From the NCBI GenBank assembly GCA_016936255.1, contig JAFGYE010000108.1, positions 1 through 47,724 on the forward strand: 47,724 nt of DNA, in the 5' to 3' direction. Both the position numbers and the translations under genes were made by a program. Below the pieces are notes generated by a model. It was not told the origin of the DNA. It did not search any database and was given only the letters and a program-made list of their open reading frames with translations. Shown one piece after another: positions 34,199 through 43,110 of the stretch. Every line of letters starts with the position of its first letter. Within the stretch, counting starts at the first letter, position 1. The stretch is from Marinifilaceae bacterium. Lineage in GTDB: Bacteria > Bacteroidota > Bacteroidia > Bacteroidales > Marinifilaceae.

Positions 34199-35353
34199 TT
34201 ATCTTAGGTGATTCACCACTTGATAGATTGGCTGAAGAACAGATTCTCCCAATAAAATACTCCTTTCGGGAGACCAACCATATTCAGGGTCTGGTAAATC
34301 ATTATTGTCCTTGAATGGCATTTCAATAGTCAAAGATAAACATTTATATCTTTCTCCAATGTGTTTCGAGCAAATTGCTAAATTTCCAGTCCCAGGTTCG
34401 TTTTTCGGATAGCTGTGAGTGTCCTGAAAATCAGGGCAGGTGGCAATCCATGAACCAATGAATTTTTCGGTTAAATTTTTCAATCTTTCGTCAAAGGAAG
34501 GGATGCCTTCTATGCCCGAAATAAAATTATAAGGTAAGGTTTCATCTCCGTGGATATCCAAATTTAAATCACAACCATATTCGTCCATTAAATTACGAAC
34601 ATGGAAAACCTCAGGACTGTTTTCAATCGAAGGTTCTGCCCATTCACGGTTGTAATTGTATCCTTTTGTATTTACACGCAAATTACCGGCAATACTTCCA
34701 TCAATATTCATGTTAGGCACCAAATAAAAAACAGCTTTGTTTAGTAGGCTTCTCGAAATTGGATCATCCTGATCCAGCAGTCGGTCTAATAAGCCTTGCA
34801 TGAACCATTCGGCCATTGGCTCACCGGGATGCTGACGGGCAATTACCCAAATGCTTTTTTTCGCTTCGTCCGCTTCACCAACAATCAGCATATCGATGTC
34901 TTTGCCTTCTACTGTTTTTCCAATTGAAACCAATTCGCATTCCGGCGACATTTGTGCCTGATGAACTAAATTTAAATGCTGATCGTAGGTGTAAGGAGCA
35001 AAGTAAGCGTAATAAACCGAGTTATAAAGTGGCATATGCTCAATAATCAACTCTTTGCCATCGTAATTCGATGGAACCCGAAACCAATTCTCACGATCGT
35101 AGGATGCCACAGTTTGGTAGCCTTCATATCCTTCCGGATAAGATGCTTTACCGGCATTTGTAATCCGCATTTTAACAGATTCTTCCATGGCGCCCATCAA
35201 TCTGAAATGGAACCATTGAAAAAATTCAGAATTCGTGTCGTTGGGGATGCTTAGCTGTATGTTTTGAGGATTGGCGGCATCAATAACTTCAATTTTACCG
35301 CCATCAAAATTCGATGAAATATTCATGTGTGTGTCGTTTTTTTTGTGATTCAT
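34199..35353 (-). CDS. M14-family zinc carboxypeptidase, cytosolic-type
   Basis: The 384-residue enzyme has an N-terminal beta domain typical of cytosolic-carboxypeptidase-like M14 proteins (about 15-125) followed by the catalytic domain. Zinc ligands are His175 and Glu178 in ARQHPGEPMAEW and His268 in DIHGDE. The likely catalytic Glu is in LTIEMPF near residue 355, and Arg/Asn substrate residues occur in NYNREW. No signal peptide is visible, so it acts in the cytoplasm. Bacterial relatives have been linked to removal of C-terminal residues from peptides, but the substrate is unknown. An alternative ATG nine codons downstream is also possible. Confidence 0.88.
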   Translation of the reverse strand: MNHKKNDTHMNISSNFDGGKIEVIDAANPQNIQLSIPNDTNSEFFQWFHFRLMGAMEESVKMRITNAGKASYPEGYEGYQTVASYDRENWFRVPSNYDGKELIIEHMPLYNSVYYAYFAPYTYDQHLNLVHQAQMSPECELVSIGKTVEGKDIDMLIVGEADEAKKSIWVIARQHPGEPMAEWFMQGLLDRLLDQDDPISRSLLNKAVFYLVPNMNIDGSIAGNLRVNTKGYNYNREWAEPSIENSPEVFHVRNLMDEYGCDLNLDIHGDETLPYNFISGIEGIPSFDERLKNLTEKFIGSWIATCPDFQDTHSYPKNEPGTGNLAICSKHIGERYKCLSLTIEMPFKDNNDLPDPEYGWSPERSILLGESVLQPIYQVVNHLR

Positions 35354-35505
35354 TCAAAGGTAGATTTTTTGTTTTTTAAAGACAAGGATACTGTTGAATT
35401 CTTAAAATTACACTACAGAAGTAATAATTCATGATTAGTAAATGTTTAAATCAGAACAATTTCTTCTATTTTTGGAAGTCTGTTTATCTGGAAAATATTA
35501 TTCTC

Positions 35506-35513
35506 TATTTTTG
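35506..35513 (+). promoter_or_regulatory. -7 promoter element for mltG
   Basis: TATTTTTG matches the TAnnTTTG consensus exactly and lies 35 bases upstream of the mltG start codon. A second exact match lies at 35467-35474. Neither has a TTG at the ideal -33 distance. Confidence 0.45.
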
Positions 35514-35547
35514 CAGACCAGCCTTGTGTTTATTTTAATTCAAACTA

Positions 35548-36618
35548 ATGATCAATTTGTTTCGTCTGAAAGACAATCGTTCTAAAAAGTGGAAGTTTAT
35601 AGTGCTTGCTGTAATTCTTGTATTAGTTGTAACAGGATCGGTACTTTTCAAATATTATCAGGATATTTTTTCATCAAATATTAATTTAGGCGAAGAAGAA
35701 ACCAGTTTTCTGTACATTCCTACTAACTCGAATCAGGCCGATGTTTTGCAAATAATAAATAAAAAAGGCTGTCTTAAAAGCAGTTCCACTCTTCAGTGGG
35801 TAATGGAGAAGAAGAATTTTGCAGCACACATTCATCCGGGACGTTACGAAATTAAAAATGGCATGAGCAATAATGAATTAATTAATTTATTGCGCTCGGG
35901 TGCTCAAACTCCACTTAATCTTACATTTAATAATACCCGCACTTTAGAAGATTTTGCAGGCAAAATAGCGGATCAAATAGAGGCTGACTCCATAAGTATT
36001 CTAAGTCTATTAAAAGACGAATCTAAAATTAAAAAGTACGGATTTGCACCTCATACAATTATTGGAATGTTTATTCCGAATACCTATCAGGTATATTGGA
36101 ATATGAATGCTGAAAAGTTTGTGGATAAAATGCATAAAGAATATGCAAAATATTGGAATTCCGAACGACTGAAAAAAGCAGAGAGCATTGGACTTTCTCC
36201 TATTGAGGTGAGTATATTGGCATCAATTGTTGATGAAGAAACCATCAATAATGATGAAAAAGGACGTGTTGCCGGCGTATACATGAATCGTTTAAACCGT
36301 AAAATTAAATTGGATGCTGATCCAACTTTAAAGTTTGCATTGGGCGATTTTACGATCCGCCGGGTTTTGAACAAACACAAAACAATTGATTCTCCATACA
36401 ACACTTACAAATATCGAGGATTACCCCCGGGACCAATTCGTCAGCCATCTGTTTCAGGTATCGAAGCCGTTCTTAACTACGAAAAGCACAAGTACTATTA
36501 CTTTTGTGCCAGCCCCGAATTTAACGGATATCACGTATTTGCCAAATCGTTGCGTGAACACAATCAAAATGCAAGTCGCTATCAAAGAGCGCTCAATCAA
36601 AGAGGCATCATGAAATAA
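35548..36618 (+). CDS. mltG: Endolytic murein transglycosylase MltG
   Basis: The 356-residue inner-membrane protein (one helix at about 16-36) has a YceG/MltG domain. It cuts nascent glycan strands and is thought to set their length. A LysM-like stretch occupies about 45-125. The catalytic Glu is Glu231 in VDEETINNDEKG, aligned with Glu218 of the Escherichia coli enzyme, and the downstream motifs LDADPTLKFALG and SPYNTYKYRGLPPGPI are diagnostic. The length and order are normal. It stands between a divergent M14 gene and a convergent HxlR gene, so it is probably transcribed alone. Confidence 0.95.
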   Translation: MINLFRLKDNRSKKWKFIVLAVILVLVVTGSVLFKYYQDIFSSNINLGEEETSFLYIPTNSNQADVLQIINKKGCLKSSSTLQWVMEKKNFAAHIHPGRYEIKNGMSNNELINLLRSGAQTPLNLTFNNTRTLEDFAGKIADQIEADSISILSLLKDESKIKKYGFAPHTIIGMFIPNTYQVYWNMNAEKFVDKMHKEYAKYWNSERLKKAESIGLSPIEVSILASIVDEETINNDEKGRVAGVYMNRLNRKIKLDADPTLKFALGDFTIRRVLNKHKTIDSPYNTYKYRGLPPGPIRQPSVSGIEAVLNYEKHKYYYFCASPEFNGYHVFAKSLREHNQNASRYQRALNQRGIMK

Positions 36619-36712
36619 TTGGTACTTCTGCTATTCTCGGGTTGTAATTTTCAGGCTTTTATTGGGAATAAACTGTATGGCAAATGGCAGTGTATTCATA
36701 ACGGATATCTGC

Positions 36713-37087
36713 TTATTTTTTAAATCTTTCTCTGGACCTTTTGATTGCCGGCATATTGGAAACCGCCCATTTCGTTAAATTATCCACATGGGGAACAAGA
36801 GATTTACCTAAGTCTGTAATTTCGTACTCAACTTTAGGAGGAATTTCCGGATAAATAGTTCGAAGAATAAATCCGTCAGCCTCTAATTTTCTTAATGTAA
36901 CAGTCAGCATTTTTTGGGATATGTCTGAACCAACTTCTTTATTGATTTCATTGAAGCGTAACTTCTGCTTTTCGCCTAAAATCAGTAATACAAGAATAGA
37001 CCACTTATCACCAAAGCGATCTAAAACTGTTCTGACAGGACAATTTGTAATATCCCATTCACTTTTTTTAATTTTTTTCCCCATCAT
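36713..37087 (-). CDS. HxlR-family transcriptional regulator
   Basis: The 124-residue winged-helix regulator has the HxlR signature CPVRTVLDRFGDKWSILVLL, including Cys16 at the position of the redox- or electrophile-sensing cysteine in YodB/HypR-type members. The remainder (FNEINKEVGSDISQKMLTVTLRKLEADGFI) is the DNA-binding wing. It is divergent from the NmrA-type reductase gene, the usual arrangement for this family. This strongly suggests it controls that gene, and probably itself, from the 145-bp spacer. The sensed compound is likely a quinone, aldehyde or thiol oxidant; that is inference. Confidence 0.92.
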   Translation of the reverse strand: MMGKKIKKSEWDITNCPVRTVLDRFGDKWSILVLLILGEKQKLRFNEINKEVGSDISQKMLTVTLRKLEADGFILRTIYPEIPPKVEYEITDLGKSLVPHVDNLTKWAVSNMPAIKRSRERFKK

Positions 37088-37149
37088 AGATCTTTGATTA
37101 TCAACAATAGTTACCTTGAAGTTAGTTTAGAACAAGGATGTACCTTATT

Positions 37150-37220
37150 GGTCGTTTTTACAAACTAATATATCTTTGCTATACAAAAGTAAGTATAAAA
37201 CTTTTATATAGTAAGTTTAA
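37150..37220 (+). promoter_or_regulatory. Promoter and candidate HxlR operator ahead of the reductase
   Basis: TTG (37150-37152) and TATCTTTG (37173-37180) are exactly 20 bases apart, a full consensus promoter. Just behind it AGTAAGTATAA (37190-37200) and AGTAAGTTTAA (37210-37220) form a direct repeat with a 20-base period, two helical turns, as expected for a dimeric regulator binding one face of the DNA. A CCTTG/CAAGG inverted repeat (37114-37137) lies nearer the regulator gene. Confidence 0.65.
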
Positions 37221-37232
37221 ATAAAATATAAG

Positions 37233-38102
37233 ATGGAAAAAATTTTAGTAACTGGCGCAACAGGACATTTGGGAAATATTGTAGTTGAAAATCTACTTAA
37301 AAAAGTTTCCGCCGGTCAAATTTCAATTTTAGTTCGGGATGAAGCCAAAGCACAGGCTTTAAAAGCAAAAGGTGTAACCGTTAATATCGGAAGTTACCAG
37401 GATATTCATTCATTAAATAATGCGATGAAGGGTATAGATAAAGTTTTGCTAATCTCATCAAGTGATTTTAATGATAGAATCGGTCAGCATAAAAATGTGG
37501 TTGATGCTGCTAAACAAGCAGGAGTGAAACATATCTTATATACAGGTGTTACATTGAAAGATATTGCAGCATCTCCTTTACAGCCATTGCTTCAGGATCA
37601 TTTTCAAACAGAAGATTACATAAAAGAAAGCGGGCTTTCATTCACTTTTTTGCAAAATAGTTTGTATGCAGAGGTGATTCCAATGTTTGTAGGTGAAGAT
37701 GTTTTGAAAACAGGTATTTTCTTTCCTGCAGGTGAGGGGAAAGTGCCTTTTGCTGTCAGAAAAGATCTGGGAGAAGCTATTGCAATTATTTTGGCAGGAG
37801 AAGGACACGAAAACAAAACCTATCACTTAACGGCATCAAAAACCTATTTATTTGCGGATATTGCTGCTGAACTTACCACATTGTCAGGTAGAAAAGTAAA
37901 TTACACCAGTCTGGAAGATGATGCATTTGAAGATATGTTAAAGCAATTTGGTTTGCCTGAAGAAATTGTATTGATGTCCGTTTTGTTTGCCAAAGGAATT
38001 AAGAATAATGATTTTAATATGGCTGACGGTACTTTAGAGAGTATTTTGGGACGGGAACAAACGGATTTAAGAATGTTCCTTAAAGAAGCTTTCAATTTGT
38101 AA
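37233..38102 (+). CDS. NmrA-type NAD(P)H-binding reductase (QOR2-like)
   Basis: The 289-residue atypical short-chain dehydrogenase has the cofactor loop GATGHLG at residues 8-14, then VRDEAKAQALKAKGV. It has the segments VLLISSSD, HILYTGVT and FLQNSLYAE seen in the NmrA/QorB group, which includes NADPH:quinone oxidoreductase 2. It would reduce quinones or related carbonyls, or act as a redox sensor as NmrA does. The divergent HxlR regulator and consensus promoter make an inducible detoxification unit likely. The catalytic Tyr-x3-Lys of classical SDRs is not seen, as usual for this group. Confidence 0.9.
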   Translation: MEKILVTGATGHLGNIVVENLLKKVSAGQISILVRDEAKAQALKAKGVTVNIGSYQDIHSLNNAMKGIDKVLLISSSDFNDRIGQHKNVVDAAKQAGVKHILYTGVTLKDIAASPLQPLLQDHFQTEDYIKESGLSFTFLQNSLYAEVIPMFVGEDVLKTGIFFPAGEGKVPFAVRKDLGEAIAIILAGEGHENKTYHLTASKTYLFADIAAELTTLSGRKVNYTSLEDDAFEDMLKQFGLPEEIVLMSVLFAKGIKNNDFNMADGTLESILGREQTDLRMFLKEAFNL

Positions 38103-38139
38103 TAGCACTGGCAGGTAAGTTTTTTGATTCATGAAAAAT

Positions 38140-38179
38140 TAAAACCTCCTTCATTTTCTAAAAGCGGAAAGGAAGGGGG
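38140..38179 (-). terminator. Minus-strand terminator behind the small ORF
   Basis: CCTCCTTC (38145-38152) pairs with GAAGGGGG (38172-38179) with one G-U. On the minus strand the stem is followed by TTTTAATTTTT, while the plus-strand side has no T tract. Its orientation therefore fits transcription from the small minus-strand ORF. Confidence 0.55.
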
Positions 38180-38214
38180 GGTGATTATTACAGCACTTAA
38201 GTTTACCAATCAAA

Positions 38215-38343
38215 TTAAAACTGAACTTTTCGGACATCCTCTTTTTTTTGCTGACCGAATGTTTCCGTTCCATAAACCGTGAATTCTATATCTGTAAATT
38301 CAGGATCATTGGAAGAGGAATGCCGGAAGAGAAAGCTTTGCAT
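38215..38343 (-). CDS. Small ORF, 42 residues, possible gene or gene remnant
   Basis: The ORF begins at ATG (38341-38343), ends at TAA (38215-38217) and encodes 42 residues with a balanced, soluble composition (for example DPEFTDIEFTVYGTETFG). It lies in an otherwise empty spacer and is followed on the same strand by a terminator-like hairpin. It has no signal peptide or membrane segment. It could be a true small protein, or the surviving C terminus of a lost gene, since the sequence reads like an internal beta strand of a larger protein. I know no family for it. Confidence 0.35.
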   Translation of the reverse strand: MQSFLFRHSSSNDPEFTDIEFTVYGTETFGQQKKEDVRKVQF

Positions 38344-38436
38344 AATTTAATGCAACCGGCTTGAAAAATAAGGGTTGCGTCTCACATTTTGTATCAAAGG
38401 ATTTATTATCATTGCAGCAAAGTAAATTGAATTAGA

Positions 38437-39369
38437 GTGATGATTGGAGCACAAACAAAAGGAACCCTTATGGTTCTTTTATCAGCAGTATTTTTTGGAC
38501 TGCTGCCTTTTTTTGCCATTAAAACCTATGCCGAAGGTTTTGATGTAAGTAACCTGCTGTTGTACCGATTCAGTTTTGCATTTGTGTTGATTGGTTTGTT
38601 TTGTATCTACAAAAAGATTAGTCTTCGTGTCAATAAAAAACAATTTTTTCTATTGCTGATTCTTGCATTTGTTGGAACCATGATGACTACCTACACACTC
38701 TTTTTATCTTACCAGTACATATCATCGGGATTGGCAAGCACACTTCATTTTGTGTACCCCGTTATCACGATTGTTTTTGCAGGTATCATTTACAAAGAGA
38801 AATTCACATTAAAAAAAGTAACGGCTCTATTTTTGTCTGTTGCTGGAATTTCTTTGTTGTCGTTAGGCGGCGGTGCAGCGATTAATGCAACCGGTGTTTT
38901 ATGGGCTTTGGTATCGGGTTTATTTTATGCCATTTACATTTTGTGTATGGCCAATCCCGAACTAAGGAAAATTTCGCCTTACAGTGTGGCTTTTTGGATT
39001 TTTGGAATCACAGCAATTTTGTTCTTTGGCAAATGCTTGTTCATAGATGGCATCAACACAAATCCCACTGCCATGTCTTTATTTTATATCGTAAATCTTA
39101 GTTTTTGGTCTACTTTTTTGTCGGTTGTTTTGTTTTATATGGGGATGAAATACACCGGACCCGGGAATGCGTCTCTTTTGTCGACTCTTGAACCTCTTAC
39201 GGGGCTTGTGGTAGGAGTGTTTGTGTTTAATGATGCAATGGACTTAAAAAGTTCTTTGGCTGTTCTTCTGATATTGACTGCTGTTTTTATTGTGATGCAA
39301 AACAATAAGAAACCAAACTACCGAATGCTTTTTTACAAAATAACTCCCCGCAGACTAAGGAGAGCTTAA
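38437..39369 (+). CDS. EamA/DMT-superfamily transporter
   Basis: The 310-residue membrane protein has ten predicted helices in two homologous halves, the EamA arrangement (first half around FFGLLPFFAIKTYAEG to ILCMANPE, second half to LTAVFIVMQNNK). Family features include the end of the first half (STLHFVYPVITIVFAGIIYKEKFTLKKV) and its repeat (ASLLSTLEPLTGLVVGVFVFND). Members export amino acids, metabolites or drugs; the substrate cannot be read from sequence. A basic C-terminal tail follows the last helix. The HIT-family gene starts 76 bp downstream and may be co-transcribed. Confidence 0.92.
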   Translation: MMIGAQTKGTLMVLLSAVFFGLLPFFAIKTYAEGFDVSNLLLYRFSFAFVLIGLFCIYKKISLRVNKKQFFLLLILAFVGTMMTTYTLFLSYQYISSGLASTLHFVYPVITIVFAGIIYKEKFTLKKVTALFLSVAGISLLSLGGGAAINATGVLWALVSGLFYAIYILCMANPELRKISPYSVAFWIFGITAILFFGKCLFIDGINTNPTAMSLFYIVNLSFWSTFLSVVLFYMGMKYTGPGNASLLSTLEPLTGLVVGVFVFNDAMDLKSSLAVLLILTAVFIVMQNNKKPNYRMLFYKITPRRLRRA

Positions 39370-39445
39370 TATTTAGATTGGTGTTAATTGTTGAATTAAA
39401 GTGATCAATTAAAGAAATTATACATCCATAAATAAACTTTAAAAT

Positions 39446-39919
39446 ATGCCGGATAAATGTCTTGTTTGTGAAAGGATTTCAAAAATTCTAAATCATGAAA
39501 ATCCATACTTTGTGGCTGAACTGGAAACGGGCTATGTTGTTTTGGGAGATTTTCAATTCTTTAAGGGCTACGTTTTATTGCTTTGTAAACAACACAAAAC
39601 CGAGTTGCATCAATTGGATGAAGATTTTAAGATGAAATTCTTAAAAGAAATGAGTGAAGTTGCCGAGGCTGTTCATCTGGCTTTTCAACCCCAAAAATTA
39701 AACTATGAAATGTTGGGAAATGCATATTCTCATTTGCATTGGCATATTGTTCCCAGATATAAAGATGATCCCAACCCACTGAAACCGATTTGGACAATTG
39801 ACAGCAAAATAATAAATGCAGAGGAAACCAGACCAAACGATCAAATGTTGTTTGAACTAAAAGAAAAGCTGTTAAATGCTTTGAAAACTACGGTTAGCTC
39901 TGATCGGTTGGTGATTTAA
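39446..39919 (+). CDS. HIT-family nucleotide hydrolase/transferase
   Basis: The 157-residue protein carries the histidine-triad motif HLHWH at residues 96-100 (YSHLHWHIVPR), the active site of nucleotidyl hydrolases acting on dinucleoside polyphosphates or nucleoside phosphoramidates. Cys5 and Cys8 (CLVC) near the N terminus resemble half of the zinc site seen in some HIT proteins. The segment YVVLGDFQFFKGYVLLLCKQH is the usual beta strand and helix before the triad. The C-terminal 40 residues are extra to the minimal HIT fold. It lies downstream of the EamA transporter on the same strand. Confidence 0.92.
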   Translation: MPDKCLVCERISKILNHENPYFVAELETGYVVLGDFQFFKGYVLLLCKQHKTELHQLDEDFKMKFLKEMSEVAEAVHLAFQPQKLNYEMLGNAYSHLHWHIVPRYKDDPNPLKPIWTIDSKIINAEETRPNDQMLFELKEKLLNALKTTVSSDRLVI

Positions 39920-40033
39920 TACTGCAGTCGGAGCCGGATTGCAGCAAGCCTGATTGAATTTTTTATAAATGATAAAAATAGAAAAGTGAATTTCACATCC
40001 ATTTATTTTATTTGAATTTTGTAATTTGGCTTC

Positions 40034-40927
40034 ATGGAAAAGAGTGAAGATTTAAATGCATTTTACAACAGAATAAAATACAAGACCGATCAGGAGCTGG
40101 TTTTAAGCAAACCTCACATTAATGTTTTTGAACGGTCAGCCTGTACAGGACCGCTCACTTATTCAAGAAGAGATTACTATAAAATAACTTTGATATTGGG
40201 CGAAGGAAGGCTTGATTATGCTGATAAAAGTATCTATATAGACAGGCCTGCTTTATTGTTTTCGAATCCGTTGATTCCCTATAATTGGCAGAATATTTCC
40301 AAAGAACAAACAGGTTGGTTTTGCATTTTTAATGAATTCTTTGTGAAACAGCGGGATGAAATATTAACGGATCTTCCAATGTTTCAGCTGGGATACGATA
40401 AGGTCTACTTTCCTGATGAAAATTCAACGAAGGAAATTGCTGATTTATATCGAAAAATGATGGTTGAAAATGAGGGGTCTTATGTCCACAAACAGTATGT
40501 TCTGCGCAATTACCTGCATTTGATTGTGCATTATGTCCTTAAGACAGAACCTGCAAAAAATTACGAGCAAACACAAAATGCTGCATCCCGGATTGTTTCG
40601 CTTTTTATGGAATTGCTGGAGCGCCAGTTTCCTATTGATTCGATGCAGAATCAATTGAAACTAAAATCTGCGAATGATTATGCCTGTCAGCTTTCTGTGC
40701 ATACCAATCATCTTAACAGAGCGTTAAAAGAACTTACGGGGAAAACTACTACCGAACACATCGCAGGCCGTATCATTATTGAAGCAAGCGAATTGCTGAT
40801 TCATACCGATTGGCCGGTTGCTGAAATTGCCTATTGTCTGGGGTTTGAGTATGCTGCCTATTTTAATAACTTTTACAAGAAAGCAACAGGAATGACACCC
40901 AGGGAAGTTAGAGTGCAAATTGTTTGA
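40034..40927 (+). CDS. AraC-family transcriptional regulator
   Basis: The 297-residue regulator has an N-terminal cupin-like effector domain (about 15-170, with GRLDYADKSIYIDRPALLFSNPLIPYNW) and a C-terminal double helix-turn-helix (about 200-297). The recognition part is SVHTNHLNRALKELTGKTTTEHI, and the second helix pair is in WPVAEIAYCLGFEYAAYFNNFYKKATGMTPREVR. It precedes the aldo/keto reductase gene on the same strand by 180 bp; in Bacteroidota such pairs are common and the regulator usually controls the reductase. The effector is unknown. Confidence 0.92.
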   Translation: MEKSEDLNAFYNRIKYKTDQELVLSKPHINVFERSACTGPLTYSRRDYYKITLILGEGRLDYADKSIYIDRPALLFSNPLIPYNWQNISKEQTGWFCIFNEFFVKQRDEILTDLPMFQLGYDKVYFPDENSTKEIADLYRKMMVENEGSYVHKQYVLRNYLHLIVHYVLKTEPAKNYEQTQNAASRIVSLFMELLERQFPIDSMQNQLKLKSANDYACQLSVHTNHLNRALKELTGKTTTEHIAGRIIIEASELLIHTDWPVAEIAYCLGFEYAAYFNNFYKKATGMTPREVRVQIV

Positions 40928-40978
40928 ATTTTATAATTTTTGGTTTGATTTTTCTGATTTTTCTGAAAATAGTCTGGC

Positions 40979-40986
40979 TAATTTTG
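40979..40986 (+). promoter_or_regulatory. -7 promoter element for the aldo/keto reductase
   Basis: TAATTTTG is an exact TAnnTTTG match in the spacer behind the AraC-type gene, 120 bases before the reductase start. No TTG is seen at the -33 distance, which would be consistent with an activator-dependent promoter. Confidence 0.4.
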
Positions 40987-41106
40987 TCAGGTAATTATTT
41001 AAATAATTTAGTATGAAACATTCAGAACATGCAATTGTGAAACACAGGGACACGATTATTTGTTCATGGTAAGTTACATATGGCGAAAACATAAAATAAT
41101 AATCAT

Positions 41107-42096
41107 ATGAAATACAGGATATTAGGAAAAACAGAAGAACAGCTTTCTGCCATAGGATTAGGCTGTATGGGGATGTCGCATGTTTACGGCGAAAGAAATG
41201 ATGAGGAAAGTATTGCCACTTTGCACAAAGCATTGGAATTGGGGATTAATTTTTGGGACACTGCCGATTTTTATGGTGGAGGAGCGAATGAGAAGCTTAT
41301 TTCAAAAGTACTGAAACCAAATCGGGACAAGATATTTATAGCGACCAAATTTGGGTTTAAGTATGGAGGGGAAAATTTGCTGGCCAGTAATTTTGATGGT
41401 TCGCCCAAATACATGCGTAAGGCTGTGGAATTAAGTCTGCAGCGATTGGGCATCGAAACCATCGATTTGTATTATGCACATCGTGTGGATCCAAACGTAC
41501 CGATTGAAGAAACTGTAGGAGCTATGGCAGAACTCGTAAAGGAGGGAAAGGTACGTTATCTTGGGCTTTCAGAAGCATCGCTTACCAATATTAAAAAAGC
41601 GCACGAGATACATCCCATTTCGGCATTGCAAAGTGAATATTCCCTTTTAACACGGGATGTAGAGAAGAAAATACTGCCTGAAATTACCGCAATGGGCATT
41701 ACATTTGTGCCCTATTCTCCTTTGGGAAGAGGAATGTTTACCGAGAATTTTAATGTAGATAATATTGCATCAAATGATATCCGTTTAAACTTACCCCGCT
41801 TTCAGGGAGAACATTTAGTCAATAATCAGAATCTGATGAAAGCACTGGATGAATTCGCATACGGCAAGAGCATTAATACTGCCCAGCTGGCATTGGCATG
41901 GCTGATGGCGAAAGGTGGCAATATCATTCCGATTCCGGGAACAAAAAAACGCAAATACCTTGATCTAAACGCCAAAGCTGTGGATATTGAATTTACAGCA
42001 AATGAAGTGGCGGAAATTGAAGCTATTATTGCAAAGTATCCCAATACCGGCGAGCGTTATACCGAAGCGGCTATGAAATTGGTAGACAAAGATTAA
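41107..42096 (+). CDS. Aldo/keto reductase
   Basis: The 329-residue NADPH-dependent reductase of the AKR superfamily has all four catalytic positions: Asp51 (FWDTADFYG), Tyr56, Lys81 (FIATKFGF) and His125 (YYAHRVDP). The cofactor-binding C-terminal part includes [15 protein letters not shown]. Sequence features match the group related to YajO/IolS and plant-type AKR13 enzymes that reduce aldehydes such as methylglyoxal. The specific substrate is not shown. It is probably controlled by the AraC-type regulator immediately upstream, and a compact terminator follows. Confidence 0.94.
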   Translation: MKYRILGKTEEQLSAIGLGCMGMSHVYGERNDEESIATLHKALELGINFWDTADFYGGGANEKLISKVLKPNRDKIFIATKFGFKYGGENLLASNFDGSPKYMRKAVELSLQRLGIETIDLYYAHRVDPNVPIEETVGAMAELVKEGKVRYLGLSEASLTNIKKAHEIHPISALQSEYSLLTRDVEKKILPEITAMGITFVPYSPLGRGMFTENFNVDNIASNDIRLNLPRFQGEHLVNNQNLMKALDEFAYGKSINTAQLALAWLMAKGGNIIPIPGTKKRKYLDLNAKAVDIEFTANEVAEIEAIIAKYPNTGERYTEAAMKLVDKD

Positions 42097-42126
42097 CAGT
42101 TATAAACTGTTGCAAGATAATTTAAA

Positions 42127-42151
42127 GACCGGGGACACTCCCGGTTTTTTT
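42127..42151 (+). terminator. Terminator of the aldo/keto reductase gene
   Basis: ACCGGG (42128-42133) and CCCGGT (42140-42145) form a perfect stem around GACACT, followed by six T. Confidence 0.85.
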
Positions 42152-42322
42152 ATTGTTAATTTCGCTCAACAAGGAAGGCTTGCAGGAGTTTTAGTAATGT
42201 TTTGTAGATTTGGATTCGAAATAGCAGAAGCGTTTATTGCTGTGATATGTGGATGGACAAATATACTTCGATCTTGCGTGTCAGCTAAAAGGGATTTTAT
42301 ATAAATTGATAAGACGAATAAC

Positions 42323-42901
42323 ATGAATAAGAAAATATTTGTATTTCTATTTGATGGATTTTCTGATTGGGAAATTTCCTATCTCACTCCGGAAATAAAT
42401 AAGAGTGAACAATTCGATTTGGTTTATTTCTCGAAGAACGGAAACACAGTTACATCGATGGGTGGTTTACAAATTAAACCTGCAAGTTCTCTTTCCGAAT
42501 TGAATTTTGAGGATTTGGATCTGTTAATTTTGCCGGGTGGCATCGCTTGGGAAAAAGGAGAAAATGAAGAGATTACAAAATTTGCCAAAAATGCATTTGA
42601 AAAAGGAAAGACAATTGCTGCCATTTGTGCTGCAACTGCCTATCTCGGTCAATTAGGATTACTGAATGATTTAAAACATACCAGTAATGACCTGAATTAT
42701 TTAAAAGGAACTGCTCCAATGTACCGTGGAGAAGGGAATTATCAAAATTCGCTGGCCGTAACGGATAGAAATATAATTACTGCAAACGGAATTGCTCCAA
42801 TTGAGTTTGCCAGAGAAATTTTTAAGACCATTGGATTATACAATGATGATACTATTGAAAAATGGTTTCAATTGTTTAAGAATGGAATTTGGAGTGAGTA
42901 A
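42323..42901 (+). CDS. DJ-1/PfpI-family protein
   Basis: The 192-residue protein has the class-I glutamine-amidotransferase-like fold of DJ-1/PfpI. The nucleophile is Cys102 in the elbow AAICAATAYLG, and Glu17 (FSDWE) is in the position that tunes the cysteine in DJ-1-like proteins. LILPGGIAW is the family's oxyanion loop. Members act as proteases, glyoxalases or redox-sensing chaperones. The subgroup with AATAYLGQ includes YoaZ/YdeA-type proteins of uncertain activity. Its position after the aldo/keto reductase, separated by that gene's terminator, suggests a related but separately transcribed stress function. Confidence 0.88.
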   Translation: MNKKIFVFLFDGFSDWEISYLTPEINKSEQFDLVYFSKNGNTVTSMGGLQIKPASSLSELNFEDLDLLILPGGIAWEKGENEEITKFAKNAFEKGKTIAAICAATAYLGQLGLLNDLKHTSNDLNYLKGTAPMYRGEGNYQNSLAVTDRNIITANGIAPIEFAREIFKTIGLYNDDTIEKWFQLFKNGIWSE

Positions 42902-42971
42902 ATGCCAGACACACAATAATGATCAGGAAAGTGTAAATGTGGGAATCTATGATTTCTCCTGCAGAAACAGT

Positions 42972-43001
42972 CCGGTTCAGGATTCTTCGATTTAGAACCG
43001 G
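42972..43001. repeat. Inverted repeat CCGGTTC/GAACCGG
   Basis: Two perfect 7-bp arms (42972-42978 and 42995-43001) surround a 16-base loop in the spacer between the DJ-1 and M43 genes. No T tract follows, so it is not a standard terminator. Confidence 0.4.
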
Positions 43002-43056
43002 CAACAGCCTGATTTCTCAACAAATATAAGAATTGGGACACTGTATTGTACAAAAG

Positions 43057-43084
43057 AAAAGACGCCTTTTCGAGGCGTCTTTAA
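43057..43084 (-). terminator. Terminator of the M43 protease gene
   Basis: AAAAGACGCC and GGCGTCTTT pair around a TTTTCGA-type loop with A and T flanks on both strands. It lies 27 bases past the stop of the minus-strand M43 gene and could also stop transcription from the DJ-1 side. Confidence 0.85.
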
Positions 43085-43110
43085 CTGAATTTTAATATTG
43101 TAGCAATTGA

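Larger units (their letters stand above)
38103..38436. other. Spacer containing a minus-strand mini-gene candidate
   Basis: This 334-bp spacer between two plus-strand genes holds a small minus-strand ORF (38215-38343) with a terminator-like hairpin behind it (38140-38179). I see no plus-strand terminator for the reductase gene and no clear promoter for the transporter gene. Confidence 0.5.

Noticed and set aside
42110-42304. 64-codon plus-strand frame after the aldo/keto reductase
   Set aside because: It runs through the terminator hairpin at 42127-42151 and shows no family or signal features.
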